Assembly: GCA_003439945.1 (NCBI GenBank)
Contig: QVRM01005224.1
Coordinates: forward strand, 496,001 to 560,000
Source: Dermanyssus gallinae
Lineage: Eukaryota; Arthropoda; Arachnida; Mesostigmata; Dermanyssidae
Direction of reading: 5' to 3'
DNA: 64,000 nt
Numbering within the stretch: position 1 is the stretch's first letter; each line of letters begins with the position of its first letter. Below are positions 53,011 to 63,339 of this stretch, piece by piece. The position numbers and the translations under genes were made by a program. The notes under the pieces are model-generated. The model had not been told where the DNA came from, made no database searches, and saw only the letters and a program-made list of their open reading frames with translations.

Positions 53011-54365
53011 AGCCGACATGTATGCCAGGCAGTGATCGTTTTACATTACATTTCCTGTGTCATCTGCTATAATGATCCAAAACTTAAGCGTCGAAAAATT
53101 GAAGCTCTATGAGAATGTAAAATAAATTAGTTCTATATAGCGAGTAAGGCACGATAACGCAAAAGATTCCCATTGAAACGGTTACTGAATTCACTTCTTC
53201 AATCAACCGTTTAAGAAGTTGCAGATCGACCAGCTAAGCCTTGTCATGCTTGCCTGCCGTAATGTCCCTTATTTGTAACGCTCTTTCGGAGTATAATTTC
53301 AAACAGGCTGCGCCCGGAAGCACCGTAGGCAGGTGAGTGCTTGATCCGCCATGATCGAGTTGTCGTTGTGAGCAAGATTTCACGAGGCGCAAGACGTTCT
53401 AAACGCGTTAGCAGCGAGTCTGTTCGTGGTCGGTTCACTCGAAGTTCAGAACGACGAAAAACCCCCGAAATCATGAAAATAACAAATAATATCCATACAA
53501 GATAAATAAAGGACTCGAATCCTGGTCACGACACCAATGTAGAGTTTCGGGGGAGATATTGTTTAAGTGATTTTAGTAGATTTCTATTTGCTATTTGCGG
53601 GAGTAAACAAGCCATTCTTGGCGGTTAGGTACAATGACTAGTCATTTAATTTATTAATATGTCACACATTCGTAGCAGACGGCCGGCAGCGGGAGCAGCA
53701 TATTTGAATACCTTCCTCCCTCTTCCCACCGAGCATGGCGCCAATGAGAGAAGGTGCTGAGAGAGTACGAGTTGTAACAACCGCTCCCGCAGAGTAGGCT
53801 CATAATATTTGCATTATTCAAAGATTTTCTGACAGAGGCCATTATGTCCACCTATTTCCAGCACGAATGGAAGAGAGACGTCTCACCCACACTAGGGACC
53901 CGCTTGCGATGAACGAGAAATGTATCCCACCAATGACATTTACGGGGATCCAGCGAGCGGCTGAAAGGACGCCAGAGGGCACGGCTCTAGGACCAGAGGC
54001 AAATTGAGTGCCTCATAAAGGAAAGCTCAGCAGCCTTTAAAATAGTCGTGGTCATACTACTGAGGGAGAGATAGTTTCCAGAAGATTGAAAGAAGAATCG
54101 CTTGGTACTTGTCCCAATGCCACGGAGGGAACCATGCTCGGTCTCAGCCTAAAAGCCCAATCCTAAGTACTGCTCCCTCGCCCATTCTACCATTAACGCG
54201 CGGCCAAACGAAAACACGGTCAATTGCGGGCTGGGTTATCGACACAATAACTGCAGGTGCACACAAGGCTCCGTGCTAGAACATTTTTTCCGCGAGCTGA
54301 GTGGGGCAAAACGCAGGGGGAAAGCGTACATGACTCAATCCAATCCGATCGCACTACTCCCCCCC
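53011..54365. other. Intergenic stretch, nothing recognised
   Basis: No supported gene. A poly-C run lies at 54359-54367. Confidence 0.4.
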
Positions 54366-54369
54366 CCAT

Positions 54370-54515
54370 AAACTTTTTTTATGCCAACACCAGTGAAATT
54401 TGGTCATCTACTTGAGTATCCGATTAAAGGCCGTGATTGCCCTGTCCTCCAGGATAGTCTGTGTGCTAGACATGACCACCAGTGTAATATCATCCGCGTA
54501 GGCGATTGATAGAGA
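54370..54515 (-). pseudogene. LINE RT fragment with YADD
   Basis: The minus strand reads SIAYADDITLVVMSSTQTIL, a typical R1-like LINE catalytic block, then ITAFNRILK before a stop. Everything upstream and downstream is lost. Confidence 0.65.
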
Positions 54516-54859
54516 GGCTCAAACAGAGGTGATGCAGCCAGTGCGACACTGTATCAGTTTTAAAAGCCGCGCCTGCAATTATCAGCAGCTGCAGTTCCTG
54601 CAACGGTGGCAGCAAGTTGATCGATGCCCTACCATGCAAAAGACGGCTGCTCTGATCATCGACGGCGGCGCCTTTGAAATAGCAGTCAGTCTGGCAGTCG
54701 CAGTAGTAGTAGTAGTATAGCAAATATAGTCAGCAGGCAGGCACTCCCGGAACAATCCGATCCCCTTCTGGCCACCTGCTTTGCAGCACCAACGAGATGA
54801 TAATACTCTTTTTCTGTACGACGACGACAACCACTGGGAGACAAACGAAGACTGGACCA

Positions 54860-54860
<1 letters not shown>

Positions 54861-54924
<64 letters not shown>

Positions 54925-54925
54925 G
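54861..54925. repeat. (AT)n microsatellite
   Basis: A TA run of about 60 bases with a TTA interruption near its end. Confidence 0.95.
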
Positions 54926-55079
54926 AAGATTGTCAAGGAAAACAAAAAAGAGATACTTACACTCTCGCCGCCAAGTGATTATTCCACTGACATAGGCGTG
55001 AGCGCGGCCAGTCCAAATAGATAGACCAGCAGAGCCTCTTCACTCCCCGCTGTTACGCATATTTCTTATCCTACTTTCG

Positions 55080-56790
55080 GGATAGTTCGACACATACTAT
55101 TAACAAGTGCCTCCGTGCGGGAAAGCACAAAATGCCGCGCACCATACGCAATGTAACAAAACAGTGGTAGAGGCTTGCAAGTTAAGAAATATGATGGAGC
55201 TAAAGGTTTCGCTGCGGACGTTGCTGGAGGACGCGGAGAAGTGGATCGGGAGCCTACGAGTCTTACTGGAGGCGGTACAGAAGGAACGAGGTAAGTTGGT
55301 GGCGCGGCCTCCTCAATCCTCCGACCCTTCGGCGATCTGCCTGCGCCCCGGCGGACCCTCAGACTGCCCGAGTCATCCTCGGAACAAAGGTTGCCTCGGA
55401 GGTACTTGCCAGTCTCGCTGCTCAATTTCCCTCCTTACCAGGGATGCTTAAACAGCCCCCAGATGCGGTGGCAGTGTTGCATACTATAGACATCTGGAAG
55501 TTCCCGCGCTGGGTCTCCGGGCCACGGTGGCGAGGATCGCCAACTTGTCGTAGGCATTCGACACACCAGCAATGAGGCCCCTGCGATGAGGCCCCCACCG
55601 TACCCAACCCTGGCGGGACAGATGTCTGCCAGGGTCAGAGCCGGAGAGGGTCTGACATGGGCCGACATAGTGAAGAGCCTACGGGCTCACCTGGCCAACA
55701 GCACACAAGTGAAGTCGGCCGTTAGCGGCCTCGTCAGGAACATCGACGGTGACGTCATCATCTGACTACGGGGCATTACCCGTAACCTCGGGGCTCAGTT
55801 GGCCTACGATATCAGCAAGACACTGGCCGCCAGGCTAAAAACCAAATGAATGACGGCTGACGGCTGGCACGAAGTGGCCTTACGGAGCACTGACTCCCTG
55901 GCCAGTTTTAGAAAGGTAGAGGCAGATATCCGTCAGCTGTCGAGCCCGGTGGCATGGTGGCATGCGTCTGTCGTTGATGAGGATCGCCAGACTATGCGGC
56001 ATGGAACCCCTCAGGAAGAGTGACGATCAAGTTTCTCCAGGTAAACCTCAATCGGTGCCAGACGGCCAACGACCTACTGGACGCATACACACAACACCAA
56101 GTGGGCCTCTGCCTCATATTAGAACCAAATATACCTCGTTCTATACCTAACACGTATACTTATGCACAAAGTGCCTTCTTGTGAATGTTTCTTCTGCACA
56201 ACAATGTCGTTGTATATTCGTGTCATTTTTTCCCGAATAAAACTCTGCAACTCCGACCTGGATAGACTATCGGTGTCAATAGCATCTCATCGGTACCCGA
56301 AGCACTCACTGCTCGGGGGACTTCAATGCAGTGCACACTGCCTAGGGGGTTGCCACACCACCGACAACGGCGCGACTCTTCTTGACTGGATATCCGAGCA
56401 TACCATGACTCTGGCCAACCATGGCGATGTTCCCACGTTCGCGCGCCAAGGGCAAACATCGTTTTCAGACCTCACAATTTGGGAAGTCCCGGAGAACGAG
56501 GATACCCTAAGTGACTACCGTTATTTTACGTTTGAACTGCTTTCGCGGATCACGCGTCGCCCCGGAACGCCGAGGCGCACCTGGCAGATGCCGTGCATCA
56601 AAAAGCAGCTATGGAGGGTTTCTTTAGCAACCGGTTGACTTGCTTGGCGAACACTTCACTAGACGAAAAGGCCCTGGCTACAGTCCTGACAGCTGTGTGC
56701 CGGGAGGCCAGAGGTTCGACCAGACGTGGCGGCATGGGACGGCGGCTTGCTCGGATATTTAGACAGCCCGCGCAGACTTTTTAAGGGGGG
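55080..56790 (+). pseudogene. R1-like LINE: ORF1 and ORF2 endonuclease, 3' truncated
   Basis: ORF1-like sequence covers 55107-55451 (helical, SLRTLLEDAEKWIGSLRVLL). It continues at about 55615-55860 with ARVRAGEGLTWADIVKSLRA and DISKTLAARLKTK, the R1 gag-like core. ORF2 begins near 56029 with KFLQVNLNRCQTANDLLDAY and LCLILEPN, the endonuclease N-terminus. Its second half is GATLLDWISEHTMTLANHGD, TFARQGQTSFSDLTIW and DTLSDYRYFTFEL (56330-56560). The catalytic SDH is SDY here (His changed to Tyr), which would abolish cleavage. Stops and frameshifts occur in both ORFs. The RT is missing; sequence of the YLDDG-family element begins soon after. Confidence 0.7.
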
Positions 56791-56965
56791 TTTAAGGCTT
56801 AAAATACATTTAAGTACGATGTTTTTTCGATTGTTTACATTCGAATGGTGCAGACGTGTCTTGACTGAGCTCTGTGTTCTGTGCAAGTTTTAACTTAACT
56901 TTCGACTGTCTTGAGGTTGTGCTGTGCTGAGGTGATTCTACTAGAGCCAGTGCATTCGTAGAGCA

Positions 56966-57626
56966 ATGCCGGTTCAACGGAGTTCGCCTTTAAAGCCACC
57001 AATTCCACCATTAATAGCATCGGAGCCAACCGAAGAATTGCCAGATGATACCCGTGAAGTGCAAAACGACACCCGTGTTGGTGCTGCTACAAAAGCGGTC
57101 TCCACTGCTGCTACTGACGTCACCAAGCAACAGCCGCCGGCATGTACTGACGACAAAAGTGCACCCGATGCAGATGGGGAGGAGAAGAACAATAAACGGA
57201 AAGCCAGCAGTCCGCCTCTACAGCAACAGCTGAGCAAGGCTAATGAGAAGAAAAGAATGAAATTGACAGTCTCAGCAGCAAAGAAGCAGTCAGCTGGAGA
57301 ACAGCCAGTGGAGAGTGGCAACGGCGGTGACAGCAGAGAAGCTTATCCCGCGGATAGTTGACACCATTGTGGCTCAAGTAGGCGCTGTTATCGAAAAACT
57401 AATCGCGTCGATCATCCCAGGGCTGTCTCTGAACTCTCGGCCGGTATCTGCGGAACAATTGACTCCCGCGTCCCAGTCTAATGGGATAGACATCCGTAAA
57501 GAGATAGAACATGCAATAAAAGCGGTCTTCACCCCTGCACAAGCAGAAGACTTAATCGAAGACCCGGCTTCCCTGCGATCTTGTGTCTCAGAGGGCTCAC
57601 AGGTGGTACAGACCGAAAATTTGTAA
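56966..57626 (+). pseudogene. ORF1-like protein of the YLDDG-family element, frameshifted
   Basis: Two overlapping frames, 56966-57361 (131 aa) and 57315-57626, together look like one ORF1. The first part is Pro/Thr-rich and then strongly basic (NNKRKASSPPLQQQLSKANE). The second is helical and hydrophobic (IVAQVGAVIEKLIASIIPGL). No CCHC zinc knuckle is present. Assignment to this element is by position, directly upstream of its ORF2, and a shared strand. A frameshift within the overlap disrupts it. It could instead be part of another element. Confidence 0.45.
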
Positions 57627-57721
57627 TGACCAGTCGGCAAACTGATATCCGACGCTGAGTCTCGTCAACCACGCAGACAGAACAACTCGCTGGTCAACTA
57701 CAAGCAGACACGCCCACTTAA

Positions 57722-58128
57722 CCGATAACCTCTAACCGACTACTAAACCAACAACTTCAAACCGACCCTGGACAACCTTTTCACACCGCCGACTATTTTC
57801 CGAAAGTCGTGGAAATCAAATCTAAGGTAAACATTATATCTTGCACACCCCGCTCTCTTAGAAGCCATGTTGCAGCAGAATTATCTAAAACTATAAATGA
57901 TCTGTGCTCGTCTGCCTCACCGGAAAATTGGGAACGGCTATTTGCTTTCCCTTCTCTAGTGTTTAGCATCCCCGCAAGAAAAGAAAAAGGACGCACCCTT
58001 ACATCAGTTATTCGGGAAAACCTGGCACGCTTCCGTCGGAGAGCTAATATAGGTGAAAACCCTCACCTGTGTGTAACAAAACGCGGGATGCCCTCGCCGT
58101 GCGACACTGACACCCGGCGGTCAAAAAT
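57722..58128 (+). pseudogene. YLDDG-family element ORF2, 5' part before BEL insertion
   Basis: An open frame from 57722 without an ATG reads through NDLCSSASPENWERLFAFPS, LTSVIRENLARFRRR and ends at the BEL insertion after TDTRRSK. Across the inserted LTR element the frame resumes at 60849 with VQTKLAQGDMSSAARTLLS, so the two parts were once continuous. The function of this N-terminal domain is unknown to me; I recognise it only as the usual leader of this RT family. Confidence 0.6.
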
Positions 58129-58133
58129 GGTAC
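58129..58133 (+). other. Target-site duplication, left copy (GGTAC)
   Basis: GGTAC immediately before the left LTR, repeated at 60849-60853 after the right LTR. Five-base duplications are usual for BEL/Pao integration. Confidence 0.9.
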
Positions 58134-58763
58134 TGTTGCATATTGGGAGGCCGCGGTAGAAGTTTGTATTTGCGCGCCATGATGATGATGATGATTTCTG
58201 ACTGTTAGCCACAACCAGTTACAGCACTGTTGGCCACAACCCGCCACTGCACGTTCGTGCACTGTCACGTTGCCGGTCGCCGGCCCTATAAAAGGGAGTG
58301 CGCGCCATTTCCTCAGCCCTTCTCTTGCTATCCCGAGCGTTCGGCGTAACGCGCACTCTGCAAGCCCTTAGTCCGGCGGCGACCGGCACGTCCGACGGCC
58401 TGGCAGCGACAGCGGCGGGAGCGTGGCAGCAGTGCTGCACTAGGGCGGTGAGTGTTGTGGCTGGCAGTTGCAGGCAGATTAATATATATATGCATATATA
58501 TACTGTTAGTTGAATGATTGTTAGCGCTAGTGTAGCGGCAGTGTCAAGTGTGTAATCTGTGTGAGTTCCGGCGGTGGAAACTGCTTCGCGCTAACCGCCG
58601 GGACATTGTGCGAGCTAGCTAGGCAACAATAATAATAATACGAAGAGAGGCGGCGCTGCCGTATGGCTCTCTGTCGTATCGTGAAACATAATAAATAAGA
58701 TCAGCGTCAGTGAACCCGCGCATTTTCGACTGTCTTCATTCTACGGTTCCGTTTGGCGCCACA
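58134..58763 (+). repeat. BEL/Pao 5' LTR (630 bp)
   Basis: Starts TGTTGCATATTGGGAGG and ends CGCCACA. A TATA box (TATAAAA, 58287-58293) and AATAAA (58690-58695) mark U3/R/U5. It is near identical to the 3' LTR except for an extra 25-base tandem copy near 58201-58225 (ACTGTTAGCCACAACC unit) and a few bases at its end. Confidence 0.92.
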
Positions 58764-58766
58764 TAC

Positions 58767-58784
58767 TGGAGCCCAACGTGGGGC
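58767..58784 (+). other. Primer binding site, tRNA-Lys type
   Basis: TGGAGCCCAACGTGGGGC starts three bases after the 5' LTR. It matches the complement of the tRNA-Lys(CTT) 3' end at 17 of 18 positions, as recalled for this primer class. Confidence 0.75.
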
Positions 58785-58836
58785 ACGAAGTGTAGCAAGA
58801 GGCCCGGACGTAGAAGTGACCATAACGGCAGCCAGG

Positions 58837-59979
58837 ATGGCTGAGACTGTCGAGCGTGTGATTGCGCTTCGGCGCGCAGTGCGTGTGCTCGTGTCCAAGC
58901 TGGACACCACCGTCAAGTTGTTTTGGCCTGATGGCCAAGAGCGTCCGCAGTTTACGCAGCAGAATAAGACACGCGTCAATTGCTGGCAGATAACAGCGGA
59001 GGACTACAAACGAAGGTTAGATGAGCTAGATGAGCGTTTTTTCGCCGTAGCTGGCGAGCTTAGTGATGAGGAAATAGATCTAGAAGTAAGTAGATCCAAT
59101 GATTACACGGAGACGTTGTCCCGTATACGGGGTAGTTTAATTAGCTACAAGCGACGTAGCACTCTAGCCGCCGCCATGCCGTCGGGCGGCCTGGACGTGT
59201 CTGCACGATGGGCAGAGGCAAGAGCATCGTTACCGAAGAGGCTGTCGGAGAGCGATGGCCCCGGTGGCCAAGAATCAAGTTCAGCACTAGGCCCGATTGT
59301 AAATCGGCTAGTCGCGTTTCAAGAAATCAACGCAACGGGCGGGGCGGCGCTCCCCGTTGCCAAGCTAAGAAGTTCAACAGTGGTCGAGAGTTCATCCATC
59401 CATCCAGTGACGCCATCCGAGTCTTCATCCACGAAAGGGAACGAAGTGGTTGCAGCAAGGTTAGTCGTGCATCACGTAACCAAGGACGTGGAGTTCCTGA
59501 AGAAGCCGACGACGCAGTACCCCGCCTTCCAGCCGGGGCAGGGCTACGAAGAGCTTCCTGAGAGTCGGGTGTTTATTGCAACTTGCGAACCCCCGCTAAT
59601 AGACCCAGCGGGGTGTTCAAGCTTGCGCAAACTGACTCGAGTCGTCGCCACCGTCGCCCAGGCTGGAAGGTGGTTCTACCGGCAGGAGGTGAGTGGTCGA
59701 CTCACGGCGGAAGAGCTCGCGTGGGCGAAGCAGCACCCGCTGCGTGAGGCCCGGCAGCCGGGCGTGGGGGAGCACGTCGCAAGCACCTCTCGTGGCGAGC
59801 CGGCCGAAGACGCGGGCCTGGCCGAGTTCAATTCCAGGCTGAAGCATCCACAGACCGAAATGGTCATGAACGTGTCGCGAGGAGGTGAAACGAAGAGTTG
59901 GGTCGCGATAGTCGCATGCGCCGCGATCGAAGCAGCTTATTGTGAAGGCGATGGCGCGCCGAGCATCTGCTGGTCCTGA
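58837..59979 (+). CDS. BEL/Pao gag-pol deletion fusion (380 aa)
   Basis: The ATG at 58837 is chosen because the open frame upstream contains only the primer site. Residues 1 to about 110 look like the N-terminal coiled-coil gag region of BEL/Pao elements (ALRRAVRVLVSKLDTTVKLF, YKRRLDELDERFFAVAGELS, YTETLSRIRGSLISYKRR). After a low-complexity middle, the same frame carries a pol segment: ATCEPPLIDPAGCSSLRKL then SGRLTAEELAWAKQHPLREA, the segment that precedes the integrase zinc finger. The deletion has thus joined gag to late pol in frame. It has no catalytic domain and is unlikely to act as an enzyme; a structural gag role is possible. Confidence 0.7.
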   Translation: MAETVERVIALRRAVRVLVSKLDTTVKLFWPDGQERPQFTQQNKTRVNCWQITAEDYKRRLDELDERFFAVAGELSDEEIDLEVSRSNDYTETLSRIRGSLISYKRRSTLAAAMPSGGLDVSARWAEARASLPKRLSESDGPGGQESSSALGPIVNRLVAFQEINATGGAALPVAKLRSSTVVESSSIHPVTPSESSSTKGNEVVAARLVVHHVTKDVEFLKKPTTQYPAFQPGQGYEELPESRVFIATCEPPLIDPAGCSSLRKLTRVVATVAQAGRWFYRQEVSGRLTAEELAWAKQHPLREARQPGVGEHVASTSRGEPAEDAGLAEFNSRLKHPQTEMVMNVSRGGETKSWVAIVACAAIEAAYCEGDGAPSICWS

Positions 59980-60142
59980 CGATGGCTCTGCGGCGGCGGG
60001 GAGACCCCATGCCGAGCCGTTCGCCGCGGGCGCCGTCGTAGTACTACTGGAAGAAGGAGTGCCGCGGGCATTTTGGCGCCTAGGTCGTGTGGATAAGCCC
60101 TGGCGACCAAGAACTTTGTTTGGTTGGGAGAAATTGTTGTGA
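59942..60142 (+). pseudogene. BEL/Pao integrase C-terminal domain (DUF5641-like) remnant
   Basis: FAAGAVVVLLEEGVPRAFWR then LGRVDKPW is the small barrel domain at the end of BEL/Pao integrases ('G D V V L . . . . . P R . . W . L G R V'). It is in a different frame from the gag-pol fusion, so a frameshift or deletion border separates them. No start codon of its own is evident. Confidence 0.65.
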
Positions 60143-60231
60143 GCTAAAGTTGATCTCGCAGAGTGCCACATAATATATGTTAAACACAATCAATGCAACA
60201 TAGGTATTTTTGAGGGGCTACCGCCGCCCTC

Positions 60232-60245
60232 AAAAAGGGGGAGGA
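60232..60245 (+). other. Polypurine tract
   Basis: AAAAAGGGGGAGGA ends one base before the 3' LTR, where plus-strand DNA synthesis would be primed. Confidence 0.85.
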
Positions 60246-60246
60246 C

Positions 60247-60848
60247 TGTTGCATATTGGGAGGCCGCGGTAGAAGTTTGTATTTGCGCGCCATGATGATG
60301 ATGATGATTTCTGACTGTTGGCCACAACCCGCCACTGCACGTTCGTGCACTGTCACGTTGCCGGTCGCCGGCCCTATAAAAGGGAGTGCGCGCCATTTCC
60401 TCAGCCCTTCTCTTGCTATCCCGAGCGTTCGGCGTAACGCGCACTCTGCAAGCCCTTAGTCCGGCGGCGACCGGCACGTCCGACGGCCTGGCAGCGACAG
60501 CGGCGGGAGCGTGGCAGCAGTGCTGCACTAGGGCGGTGAGTGTTGTGGCTGGCAGTTGCAGGCAGATTAATATATATATGCATATATATACTGTTAGTTG
60601 AATGATTGTTAGCGCTAGTGTAGCGGCAGTGTCAAGTGTGTAATCTGTGTGAGTTCCGGCGGTGGAAACTGCTTCGCGCTAACCGCCGGGACATTGTGCG
60701 AGCTAGCTAGGCAACAATAATAATAATACGAAGAGAGGCGGCGCTGCCGTATGGCTCTCTGTCGTATCGTGAAACATAATAAATAAGATCAGCGTCAGTG
60801 AACCCGCGCATTTTCGACTGTCTTCATTCTACGGTTCCGTTGGCAACA
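60247..60848 (+). repeat. BEL/Pao 3' LTR (602 bp)
   Basis: TGTTGCATATTGGG... to ...TTGGCAACA, with TATAAAA at 60375-60381 and AATAAA at 60778-60783. Aside from one 25-base unit and a few terminal bases I see no differences from the 5' LTR, implying recent insertion. GGTAC follows at 60849-60853. Confidence 0.92.
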
Positions 60849-62935
60849 GGTACAGACGAAACTGGCTCAGGGAGATATGTCGTCGGCCGCCCGCACGCTT
60901 TTGTCTACCAGTGAATCCACAAACTCTCGAGAGCCTCATAGCCAAGCACCCCGAACACCCCCCAGACGCAACCTTCCCAGACGCACCAGCGACCAAACCA
61001 CCTGGATCTGAAATCTCCGTTACCCCAGCGGAGATCCGCAATGCAATTAGAAGTTTCCCTAACTGCTTCAGCGGGGGGCCCCGATGGACTTCGCCCTCGC
61101 CACTTAAAGGATCTCATTGGCAGACAGAATGAAAACAGTAATCCTTTGCTGCTCTCTCTGTGCCGCTTTGTTACCCTGGCCATCAATGGACAACTACCAG
61201 AATTTATATTGCCAATATTTTACGGAGCTTCCCTGATCGCTCTCCGGAAGAAGGACGGCGGAATAAGACCTATTGCAGTGGGGCTCACTCTACGAAGACT
61301 TGTTGGCAAAGTCCTCGTCAAGAAATCAATCAAGAATATTGTTGAGTTAGTTGCCCCACTGCAACTTGGCTGTGGTATTAAGGAGGGTACAGAAGCTGCC
61401 GTACATGCCACCGCTGCATACATTGAATCACACCGAGCCGCAAACCATAAAATCTTAGTAAAGTTGGATTTTCAAAATGGCTTTAACATGATGCGAGTAG
61501 ACCACATTTTAAATTCGGGTTAAAAGCGAACCCCTGAGCTGTACGCCGCTATCTACTAGATGTATCGTTTCCTGTCCAACCTCTATTGGCAAGGAAAGAC
61601 TATACTGTCAAAGTGTGGGGTGCAGCAGGGCGACCTGTGTGGGCCTGCCCTCTTCTGCATAGGATTATATGAGCTTCAGGCACGATTGCAGTCAGAATTG
61701 CGACCGTGGTACTTAGACGATGGACTACTTGCAGGCGATTTGCCTGGTGTCCTTTCCGACATTAAGAAGGTCCAGGACTTCGAGGCGGTCTCGGGCTTGA
61801 AGCTCAACGACAGTAAATGTGAGCTCCTCGTTTTATCGCACAACGACAGGGAGGAAACTGCTGCCGCAGTGCGAGCAAAACTTCCCAATATCAAGTGGCT
61901 AACGGAGGAAAACGTCGAATTGCTGGGTGCACCGTTAACTGACGCAGCAGTTGTGGGTGCCCTCCAAAAGAGGCTCACAGATGCGAAACGGTGGTGCAGT
62001 AGATTAAAACATCTAGGCGCACACCCAGCCCTGTATCTTCTACGGCAAAGCCTTTCCACGCCTCGTTTAATTTATCTTCTGCGATGTTCTCCCTCGTACA
62101 AGAGAGATGACCTGCTCCACGTTTTCGACGAACTCCTCCGAACGACACTCGAGTGCTTACTCAACGTGCGCCTAGGAAACAACGCATGGGCCCAAGCTAC
62201 GCTGCCCGTCAGCGCAGGTGGCTTCGGTGTCCGTACAACTAAAAATCTGGCCCTGTCGTGCTACGTGGGCTCAATCACAGAGTTTAAACATCTGATTGCT
62301 TCCATAGGCCCGGAAAGTACATTAGAGGTGATCGAACGGGCTTCGCGTACGAGCCTGGATGAATTTGAGGCGCGATGGGAGGCTCTACCGGCTTCCCCAA
62401 CGCAAGAGTCTCTCGACCGCATTGTCGTGGAGCTGAAACAGGCCTCTCTCCTGTCTCAGGTGCAAACCACGGCTGACAAGGCTAGATTACAAGCTTGCTT
62501 CGATCCGATGAATGGCAAGTGGCTTCAAGCCCTACTTGTCTGGCACGTTACCGTGTCGTGTATATTGGCCAGGAGCTACGTCGCTCGAACAAGCCAGAAA
62601 GCTGGTGCCTCTGCTTGTCTTGCGGAGGACCGCAAGTTAGCGAAGTACAGAGAACTCAATCCGCAGTTTATCGTCCAGCCAATTGCCATAGAAACTTACG
62701 GACCCATGGGTGAAGAAACGTCACGATTTTTAAAGAGCTTAGAAAAAGACTAAACGAAGTCTCAAGGAATCCTCGTTCTGGAGAGTTCCTTCTGCAGCGA
62801 GTATCGATCGAGCTTCAGCGGGGAAACGCGGCATCAGTCGAAGGGTCCCTTCCCTCCGCCGAAGGGTTCCCTGAGACCCAGTAGGAATAATGATGTTCTT
62901 AATACAATTTTGATTCAATAAAATGAATTGGTTTA
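60849..62935 (+). pseudogene. YLDDG-family LINE ORF2: RT and C-terminus, with stops and a deletion
   Basis: Resumes after the BEL insertion. In order: a leader (LESLIAKHPEHPPDATFPD, other frame), SAGGPDGLRPRHLKDLIG, LIALRKKDGGIRPIAVGLTL, motif A (LVKLDFQNGFNMM), motif B (GVQQGDLCGPALF), catalytic PWYLDDGLLAGD, VSGLKLNDSKCELL, NVELLGAPLTDAAV and RQSLSTPRLIYLLRCSPSY. The frame from 61041 has stops at 61521-61523 and 61557-61559. After KWLQAL it jumps to LVWHVTVSCILARSYV, missing about 120 codons that the 49 kb and 30 kb copies partly retain. A frameshift near 62750 leads to GEFLLQRVSIELQRGNAAS and a TAG near 62881. AATAAA lies near 62918. Clade unassigned. Confidence 0.8.
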
Positions 62936-63335
62936 CGTACGACTGAGCAAAAGCATACAGGGATTTGTTGCCCTCTTAACATGCTCACGCTCAGACAGTG
63001 TAGGACTCAGCCACCAAACAGCAAGTCTCAAGCAAGCTTTGGCGCTTGGCAAGAGTCGAGCCGTAGGCTTGAGGCAATACCTACTAAAACCCTACATATA
63101 TGCACGACAATGCTAGATAAAAGTATCCGCCCTAAGATGACCTTCAGGCCTGCGGGACCCTTGACACAGAAGAGAACTACGCACAGGCGGCGGGGAAATG
63201 TCGAGTCGCGTGTGGCAAGCGATTCTGTCTGCTTTTCACCATTCTTCTTTTCCGGCATAATTTGCCTATATAATACGTTAAATAGGCTTCGCCGCCGAGT
63301 CCCGGTTTTTGACCGACGTGAGCATGTGTGCAACT
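62936..63335. other. Intergenic stretch, nothing recognised
   Basis: No supported gene on either strand. Confidence 0.4.
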
Positions 63336-63339
63336 AACT

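Larger units (their letters stand above)
58134..60848 (+). mobile_element. Non-autonomous BEL/Pao LTR retrotransposon, nested insertion
   Basis: A complete structural unit of 2,715 bases: two near-identical LTRs with TGTTGC...GCAACA termini, a tRNA-Lys-type primer site, a polypurine tract and a 5-bp duplication GGTAC. The internal region keeps a gag-like N-terminus, a piece of pol from before the integrase, and the integrase C-terminal domain. Protease, RT, RNase H and the integrase core are deleted. It would need proteins from a full BEL/Pao element. It sits inside the ORF2 of the YLDDG-family element and is therefore younger than it. Confidence 0.88.
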
